Shown piece by piece: positions 60,001 to 64,000 of a stretch of 64,000 bases of DNA. Under the pieces are notes generated by a model. It ran no database searches, was not told the origin of the DNA, and saw only the letters and a list, made by a program, of their open reading frames with translations. Both the position numbers and the translations under genes were made by a program. Position 1 is the stretch's first letter, and each line of letters starts with the position of its first letter. Origin of the DNA: a virus; IMG/VR virus record IMGVR_UViG_3300032073_000004, positions 1-64,000 of that record, one strand, 5' to 3'.

Positions 60001-61455
60001 GGTTAGGATATTACTCTCTGTCACCAAAGATAGTTTTCTGGTGGCGGCACCTTCTCGATAGTAAACTTCTATAATGATGTTGCCGTCTTTTCCCGCCTTT
60101 ATTGACCAGGCCCGATTGTTAACGCCCGACATATGAGAGGCTATGATGGTCCCTGGTGGGTTCTTTAAATAAGATGCGGCAATGTTCATGGAGACAGAGA
60201 ATTCGCTTCTATAGAGCGCCTGCAGCTCTTCATCGGCCTTTATTCTTATCCTATTTCCCCTGTCAAGCTTTACTACTTCTGTGTTAAACTGACTGTTCAA
60301 CTCCCTGACTCCATTTAACATTTCGACATATTTGCTGTCCGATGCGACGAAGGTTTCAATGACAGGAAGCAGTGCTGGAATACCAATGGTTGTTATCAAG
60401 TCTCTACAGTCTGTTGTTCCCAAATTACATTCTATAACCTTGCTTATAATTGAACTTGGACATGCTTTGTGTAAGACCTTGTTGTACAGGTCAGATATGT
60501 TGGTGACTTCTGTTACAAGTTTTTTTAAGTTACTTTCTGTAAAAAAGTCATCCCCAATGTATTCGAAACTTTCGTAGAAGTTCTCTAAATCTTTTATAAC
60601 ATCGGTGCCGGCCTTGTTTATATTTTCTTCGTACCATTTCCAGTCGTGCCACGACGTTCTTTTCTTAAATTTGTCAGGGGCCTTTTCAATGGTTGATTTT
60701 TCTTTTCTTTTTGGACCCAAAGCATCCGAATATGGGTGCGCGTTATATTTAAGCGAAAAGTCATACCAGTCCCAACGAGGGGGCTCTTTGACTGAACCTA
60801 GTTTTCTCTGTCTATTGAAGATTCCCACAATGCCGGTACCTTCTGTGACTCTATCACAATCGTCAGAAGCTCTCTCAAGGTGACTCTTCAGCTCTCTAGG
60901 TTTTTTATATATTGTGTTTGCGAGAGCAGAAACAATATCTAGGTTACTCAAGTATCCTACGATAACGGGGTCAAGTGAGCTTTTGATGTTAATTATCAAA
61001 GGAGAGCTCTCTTGTTCTTGTGGGCCAATCCATTTCCAGGTAATATACGCACCCTCTACAGATAAGGCTCGTTTAGGAGTCTCCTGGCCTATCGTTCCTC
61101 TGTACTCTATAACAAGGTCTTCCACCAGGAAGTCTCCTATATTAGACTTTCCTCCGTTTGCTTGTGATATCGTTTGAAACCTTGCTCTTATTCTAGTCAG
61201 AACTTCTTTGGTAAACTTCCTCAACAGCGTTGCTTCTCTAGAATAAGAAAAGCCATTAGGGTCGCCATCTTTTGATAGCTCCTTTTGGTAATACCTCAGC
61301 AACTGAATTGTCTTATCTACCTTTAGGCCAAACTCAGTGTTTGCAACCAAGCCGTCGTATGTCAAGTCCTTTTGGTCTGGCTTTTCTTTTACGCCGGACC
61401 ACACAGGAAGATATATGTCTCTCAGGCCTATAACTATGCTTTTTGTTTGGGACAT
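54046..61455 (-). CDS. Giant baseplate-associated protein (2469 residues) with LamG-like domain
   Basis: This protein starts MSQTKSIVIGLRDIYLPVWS. Residues about 415-600 look like a LamG domain (FSVSMNIAASYLKNPPGTII, SIKAGKDGNIIIEVYYREG, STFSGKFDNFKMYNKALDG, DMVIWLRMGDDLEDS). Near 705-735 is a strongly hydrophobic stretch (INQAVAMAIFGILWGLIVSL). A long helical, charged region follows (about 900-1200, EEEADRAREKAQEEKKQALQ). The last third has several His clusters (KSHHHNAV, KEHTHDIVG, THDHVHTEQ) that could bind metal, as HxH does in T4 fibre tips. It lies between the hub-like gene and gp25. No enzyme signature was seen. Functionally it may span hub, wedge and tape-like roles, but this is open. 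Confidence 0.75.
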   Translation of the reverse strand: MSQTKSIVIGLRDIYLPVWSGVKEKPDQKDLTYDGLVANTEFGLKVDKTIQLLRYYQKELSKDGDPNGFSYSREATLLRKFTKEVLTRIRARFQTISQANGGKSNIGDFLVEDLVIEYRGTIGQETPKRALSVEGAYITWKWIGPQEQESSPLIINIKSSLDPVIVGYLSNLDIVSALANTIYKKPRELKSHLERASDDCDRVTEGTGIVGIFNRQRKLGSVKEPPRWDWYDFSLKYNAHPYSDALGPKRKEKSTIEKAPDKFKKRTSWHDWKWYEENINKAGTDVIKDLENFYESFEYIGDDFFTESNLKKLVTEVTNISDLYNKVLHKACPSSIISKVIECNLGTTDCRDLITTIGIPALLPVIETFVASDSKYVEMLNGVRELNSQFNTEVVKLDRGNRIRIKADEELQALYRSEFSVSMNIAASYLKNPPGTIIASHMSGVNNRAWSIKAGKDGNIIIEVYYREGAATRKLSLVTESNILTSSDSTFIPFGFTYKEGRVKAYSLDAELILKTTQNERAESYQIPEELRQTVGAGTSRVKIVLAGDDTRGGNSTFSGKFDNFKMYNKALDGFPNEDLGISEVDSITEDMVIWLRMGDDLEDSIDKTNRDTKTNRIFNQIREEYHGTPFGFEYKGPQLPGFETGIVIAAREPANAADLVMQEIEKHIDINAFCTVLVRLMLEAFGARFPTFDTPRATLVRPFGNFYFQINQAVAMAIFGILWGLIVSLLEKLIDCNMLNVKNAADFLSGDIAGAMTEISQMANKGISDELEAAVKKIAPMLKDLAQARLDIGMDSAGPGGAISTTDNFSITSDAAGNTKTKAKGTSAFSFLEDTLNKYSDLNVVTPDQVTLAASTQGPLSPPSTTSAQNSISMLQSVTSVSQELTPYENMSLLIGEAEEETIEKAREALPQNLRTLFVDKNDALSSTFSLIGHLAGLSDIKKDIVAKAQESFSAKEPFQSCITQADIRERILEQSLDRGEITEEEADRAREKAQEEKKQALQVAIESIKQMGTNLGGDLKDQMEVIPQPKILQNITQKVFRKMLDPVKISFDKDMKLYKAAIAKKKIHEKKIPKILAKGENITFRSLEETKFIEQRGEVQKTMVNPEFQALLSTGYVPLLEDGITIDGTPEGGYLARDEDQEYINDTIIYKKSDFGEDRVVNAKFRDAESVGPYTDFENPIATRKIETNILMGNLRDHLKAETLTKSFFSGRELDNGSFKSLDTEEDISFNISDMFGFGDSMTTIGDEVEETIVRVLILNGVRVTSRYAATSRSMNLTTPVTTAGTTATVTTEQFVDSQWACSTHELLNSISDLHSKVVAIGVILENNNQSKGMMYSQLAYFTRGLEKLYMENIYTSPEDYSVAIENIVRDSSYYGMRGQTSETVLSDVATTSGFVDPAMKNDFTVRFSDEYSLSYENKTKLFIERFGRTPYSAVAEVENSLSPELAKMLEAIDPEEAADTECEDLIADGVSNLKMTSQERAFNVLMRRYWTKVYQASESAADRASYIATIENKMLKPYLDNFTEKQTSVFDRITREIISFLSEELSSSPLITPVNGTENVDTGESLIGAHFINFNPTQSPAHKKAKKDPRLFNFDSIYELATSLFAHLNSQENRKYNVSADKNVDTPMSMTMASMSALMLVRAYCLEYVLQAIVPILYYNKPMDALTKELIKKRMMTEMSETFNMTPKMSKAIIKANNSMVDSKFKYPTSGEEMGSYYDFSDRPIVSDSKDGLFEVLDYLIEREYLEVTKKLKQNINNVCEVPSITEEEQNVVDLALREKFVDSLQVLSVEKNRFKDFNWQDASKGKIILEKYVRGINGEVITKMRRFHMEGDPNPDQVRYDFEWDNEELLLSKDVAAYGVRVAYVEKQEPNMYLNKYGVVEQTPEDQKIDLQILQNIDFDKVEQSDKAHVQVVDSGDYQEMMFVHVLCSYEETREQALQNLGVDTADPCDIEQFFTRDSSKELKTTEKDLNIAFDYVETDGSYSLPDPDFGRVRTKRIVVKSHHHNAVSLPSEEHQSISSEDITSETTGRMVVDRYYISYNDAVNKEHTHDIVGNTIKPAVVQAEMNVWLSKASSLRGNYKRPSSWPLQEFASGQEPGLLTDRSIRFFNKTEEEVLAMIEEHNEDYPVTFADGEKYTPLNRDSINNYVLVKYKKNITHDHVHTEQIPLDFDLTLSDQLFSNLLRQVAKDDEFRIMFDFSFDLDKYTSLVSSYAYMANTSQEFEQMFSQTKHNIAMLTAIGEELSDYNKSFEECNSSQASKTFEFPAHSWNPDLLLFMLRTPLQVYKGWVKTADPHTLITQTIVELLKAGLIIPKLEEKSFEIPFSDPKRCLPINTPVYPGVRVDFPGMTQLTALGVTYAPLVVGAPPFIPTPFGLIYYAAVDPLLFLLDGISSNQVLENEDLKRELDNIGLNIRQDGSCIICDKGEEASEEPDEVEDSSYSLCKPESETTFSILDMSKFGKARGC

Positions 61456-62378
61456 TAGTTTACCTTGTTATACCTACTGTTGATATATTTGTTTCCACCC
61501 ATAGCAGATAAATAGTCTTTAGAAAAGTTTGCTAAGTTATCTCGCAAATAACCTTCAAGACCCAATGCATAATCTTGTAGCTGATTACACATAGTTTTTA
61601 CGCCCTGAAAGGTGACTGGCTCTGAAAAGAGGCTGATGTTATCATAAAAGCCTGTAAAGTGCATATGGTCTATCAGCGTCATGTTGAGGTCGTTTTGTGT
61701 GGAGTAATATGAAACTTGCAATTGTATTAGTTGCTCCAAAAGCTCCGCCAGGTATGACAATGCGTCCACTAGGTTATCCCCCAAGACTATGGGCTGCAGC
61801 GAGTCTGTCTCGTTATTCGCGATGATGTCGATACCTGTGTTACTCGACGGCGAGGGCGTCAAACCCTGCTCTGCATGTATTTTCATGGATGCATGGGTAG
61901 GCTCACCTGTCGTTATTATTTTTAAACTTCTTCTCCCCACCATTCTTACATCATCTGCTTTCATACCAATTGAAGATCTTGTTTGAATTTGTTGCTCTCC
62001 TCCGGATGAAGCCATTAAATCATATTTCCTATCAATTAAAGAATTTTCTGAAATGCAAATAGATGCTGCATCTGCTCCGAAATTTGGATTGTTCTCTATT
62101 CTTCCACAGAGTAAAGTTATTGATGATGTCCCAGCTTTTGGGCTGCGACCTTCTCCAGTTGACCAAGAGCCATCTCGATCCCTACCAAGAACAATTTCAC
62201 AGTTGGTGTTGCCAGGGTAAACTACTTCACAGGCAGCCTTGTTCCACTTTGTTTTTGGCTCGTTGGTGATTCCTTGGGCCAGGCCACTGGACAGGACTTT
62301 TTCTCTGTCTTCTTTTGATGAATTCGCTTGAGTATGTTTTTTGTTTGCCGGGGGCTTGTTAGAAATAAAGTCAGACAT
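61455..62378 (-). CDS. Baseplate hub/spike-associated protein
   Basis: In this 307-residue protein, residues about 55-165 are a beta-rich segment with regular short repeats: CEIVLGRDRDGSWSTGEG, SSITLLCGRIENNP, RSSIGMKADDVRMVGRRSLK and IITTG. This resembles oligonucleotide-fold or spike-type baseplate hub proteins, where KADDVRxxGRxxxKI repeats are common. The C-terminal part is helical (ALSYLAELLEQLIQLQVSYY) and ends MGGNKYINSRYNKVN. It overlaps the M23 peptidase gene by one base, so the two probably act together in the tail tip. Confidence 0.65.
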   Translation of the reverse strand: MSDFISNKPPANKKHTQANSSKEDREKVLSSGLAQGITNEPKTKWNKAACEVVYPGNTNCEIVLGRDRDGSWSTGEGRSPKAGTSSITLLCGRIENNPNFGADAASICISENSLIDRKYDLMASSGGEQQIQTRSSIGMKADDVRMVGRRSLKIITTGEPTHASMKIHAEQGLTPSPSSNTGIDIIANNETDSLQPIVLGDNLVDALSYLAELLEQLIQLQVSYYSTQNDLNMTLIDHMHFTGFYDNISLFSEPVTFQGVKTMCNQLQDYALGLEGYLRDNLANFSKDYLSAMGGNKYINSRYNKVN

Positions 62379-63574
62379 TATGCTACTCCACCCCCTTCAT
62401 CGGGTGCCCTGTTCCAAGCCATCAGAAGAGGCTTTGGATCGACCTTCCTTCTCCTTGGGTGAGTCATAAGTGTGTAGTGTAGGTGAACACCTTGGCTGCG
62501 GCCTGTTTTTCCCATAGTCGCTACCTGATCACCTTTCTCGACTCTTTGGCCCACCTTAACCGTCACTGTTTCGCAGTGCAAATAAAGAGATCTATATCCA
62601 TTATCGTGAATAATAGAAACTTGGTTTCCTCCTGGATATTTCTTTATGTTTGATGCCAAGCTACCATTTGCCGAGTCTATTACCCCTCCCAACGGGGCCA
62701 GCATAGGGTGTCCAGCCTTGCCATCGACGGCCAAGTCGATGCCGTTGTGGTCTTGTATGAGGGGTTTTCCGTTCCTGTCTTTTGCTACTGGGTGTGGTCT
62801 GTTTTTTTGAAAGTCGGAAGACATTCTAACCGCATTTGGAACCAACAGTCTTGCAGCTGCACCAAACTCATCAATTTGTGCAGGAGTCATGATGCTTCCG
62901 TTTATTTCTGCCATGACCTTTCCTGTTTCCCTGTCGGTAGGTACTCGAAATTTTGTTTTTTGCTTTTCGGGCTCACCCATTATTTGATCATAAACAGTAC
63001 CAACATGCTGACCCAATTGGCCGAACATACCCTTTACTGCGTCTTGTGCAACTGTGGACATATCCCTATTTGCAGAGCCAGCATTCGCACTAGACTCTAT
63101 AATCTCTGTTATTAAAACACCATCTCTATCTTTTGGGTGAAGATATTTGCACTCGACAAGATCTCCTACGCTGAGAATAGCTCCCTCGTTACCATAGTCT
63201 AAAAAGGCGTCTGGGTGTAATGACATGTAAAAGAGCCTTTCTTTAGTCCCCTCGTCATATGAGAATGGATCTTCCAAGTGGCCATACAGGTCTGCTCTTA
63301 TTTTATATACTCTTTCTGTACCACTGCTTTTTCTTCCAAGCTTTGTGCTAAGAAGTGACGAAACTATATCTGGGTCTGTAATAATGTCTATTATTTTGGC
63401 GTCGAAGCTATCAGGATCGGTTGGTGCCATCTCTCTGAAGACGGTGCTCAATATAGAGTCGATGGGGCTTTCTCGGTTTACGTTAACCCTTCCCGATCTC
63501 ATCTTATCAGACGAATCATTTAATTTAGATATATTATCTGGCAGTCTTGTTCCGACTTTTTCATCTTTTGCCAT
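62378..63574 (-). CDS. M23-family peptidase of the tail tip (hub lysin)
   Basis: In this 398-residue protein the C-terminal domain (about 258-392) is an M23/LytM zinc endopeptidase: DHNGIDLAV (His276, Asp280), YLHCE (His333) and VHLHYTL (His364, His366). These are the metal and catalytic positions of the family. GVIDSANGSL, KYPGGNQVSIIHDNGYRSLY and RVEKGDQVATMGKTGRSQG complete the fold. The N-terminal part (about 85-165) looks like an OB-type segment (GDLVECKYLHPKDRDGVLIT). It would cut peptidoglycan cross-links during DNA entry, replacing the lysozyme of T4 gp5. There is no signal peptide, and the position next to the baseplate supports a virion enzyme over an endolysin. Confidence 0.88.
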   Translation of the reverse strand: MAKDEKVGTRLPDNISKLNDSSDKMRSGRVNVNRESPIDSILSTVFREMAPTDPDSFDAKIIDIITDPDIVSSLLSTKLGRKSSGTERVYKIRADLYGHLEDPFSYDEGTKERLFYMSLHPDAFLDYGNEGAILSVGDLVECKYLHPKDRDGVLITEIIESSANAGSANRDMSTVAQDAVKGMFGQLGQHVGTVYDQIMGEPEKQKTKFRVPTDRETGKVMAEINGSIMTPAQIDEFGAAARLLVPNAVRMSSDFQKNRPHPVAKDRNGKPLIQDHNGIDLAVDGKAGHPMLAPLGGVIDSANGSLASNIKKYPGGNQVSIIHDNGYRSLYLHCETVTVKVGQRVEKGDQVATMGKTGRSQGVHLHYTLMTHPRRRKVDPKPLLMAWNRAPDEGGGVA

Positions 63575-63577
63575 TTA

Positions 63578-63871
63578 CTAGCCCTCTTTAATAATGCGAA
63601 ATAACTCTTCCTTGTCGTCATCGCTAAGAGTGGCAGATTCTTTCTGTTCTTTCTTCTGTAATAAAGATGCGATCTTTACCAACTGCTCATTAGAGCGTTG
63701 GAGTGTTTCTAAATATTTTGCAGCCACAGTTCCCACTTCTGCATGCTTGCTTGGTGATACACCTATGTACATCATCAAATCTTCTAGAAGTTTGGTAGTA
63801 ACTGTTCTGTCTTTTGTAATATTATCTATCGCTGTCTCTATCTGCGTCGAGAACTTTTTATTTGATTTCAT
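63578..63871 (-). CDS. Small helical protein of unknown function
   Basis: This 97-residue protein starts MKSNKKFSTQIETAIDNITK. It is entirely helical and charged, with KYLETLQRSNEQLVKIASLLQKKEQKES and an acidic end LSDDDKEELFRIIKEG. There is no cysteine and no membrane segment. It precedes the M23 gene by three bases and overlaps the partial gene upstream by 14. I do not recognise the family; the general look is also seen in small terminase and chaperone-type proteins, but nothing specific supports either. Confidence 0.6.
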   Translation of the reverse strand: MKSNKKFSTQIETAIDNITKDRTVTTKLLEDLMMYIGVSPSKHAEVGTVAAKYLETLQRSNEQLVKIASLLQKKEQKESATLSDDDKEELFRIIKEG

Positions 63872-63998
63872 CTTCGACCCACCTCTCTTTGAATGTCCTA
63901 TATTTTCCCCTAAGTTTATTTAAGCTGTTTACAATTTGTTTTGTATTCATACCCGTTATTTCTCTTAGGTAAAAGTAAATAGCCTTTTTGTTGAAAAT
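63858..63998 (-). CDS. Partial CDS at the right edge, unknown function
   Basis: A frame open to the edge encodes 46 residues ending FKERWVEDEIK, with TAA at 63858-63860 overlapping the next gene's start by 14 bases. That overlap matches the packing elsewhere in the operon. An internal ATG (MNTKQIVNSLNKLRGKYRTF) would give only 30 residues, so the true start most likely lies outside the window. The visible part is basic and helical. It could be the C-terminus of a longer protein; nothing more can be said. Confidence 0.5.
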   Translation of the reverse strand: MFNKKAIYFYLREITGMNTKQIVNSLNKLRGKYRTFKERWVEDEIK

Positions 63999-64000
63999 TT

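Noticed and set aside
1-64000. tRNA genes, CRISPR arrays, insertion sequences or integrase.
   Set aside because: Gaps are too short for most RNA genes, no cloverleaf or spaced direct-repeat array was seen, and no transposase or recombinase motif occurs in any listed protein.

Overview
The window looks like part of the genome of a large lytic tailed phage of the myovirus type with a T4-like virion-assembly module, probably from a marine or aquatic host. Every gene I can support lies on the minus strand, so transcription runs from the right edge to the left edge. The genes are packed with start/stop overlaps, usually of 1 to 20 bases, and only five gaps between genes exceed about 45 bases. There is no tRNA, insertion sequence, CRISPR array or bacterial housekeeping gene. 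The T4-like assignment rests on recognisable terminase large subunit (gp17 type), portal (gp20 type), prohead protease (gp21 type), baseplate wedge gp6 and gp25 proteins, and a replication/recombination block. Family assignments come from motif recognition by reading; no database search was run.

Layout in transcription order. (1) Positions 64000-46582 hold a baseplate and tail block: a small unknown protein, an M23-peptidase hub or lysin protein, a hub-like protein, a 2469-residue LamG-containing giant, gp25, gp6, a DNRLRE-like protein and a 1256-residue LamG protein. (2) Positions 46576-27798 hold further very large structural proteins: a 2886-residue giant with an Asp-box and an arginine-rich tail, an 'FFDRKEQVI' family protein, a 1060-residue protein with an alanine-rich repeat, an 898-residue FN3 protein, an 'LDNSGDIILDAVL' family protein and a pair of paralogues. 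(3) Positions 27801-22461 hold a DNA-metabolism island: a RuvC-like resolvase, a PhyH-like 2-oxoglutarate oxygenase, a DnaG-like primase and a single-chain fusion of SbcD (Mre11) and SbcC (Rad50). (4) Positions 22451-20692 hold a run of small genes that look like a lysis cassette, then a zinc-binding protein and an Hc1-histone-like protein. (5) Positions 20684-13486 hold packaging and head morphogenesis: terminase, portal, core-like proteins, a CPMC membrane protein, the protease, scaffold-like proteins, a ribosomal protein bS21 homologue and a small virion protein. (6) Positions 13486-1 hold an adhesion block: a MAM-domain fibre with a chaperone-like end, a protein with alternating 57-residue repeats, a tandemly duplicated pair of fibre-like genes, a strong terminator, a candidate late promoter, a short paralogue, and a highly repetitive fibre protein that runs off the left edge.

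The main points of interest are the fused Mre11-Rad50, the bS21 and Hc1-like proteins inside the head operon, the duplicated adhesion cassette, and hairpins placed directly against Shine-Dalgarno sites. Two of those hairpins show a compensatory base-pair change. No recognisable major capsid, tail sheath or tail tube gene is present, so the structural genes of this phage must be split over more than one region.
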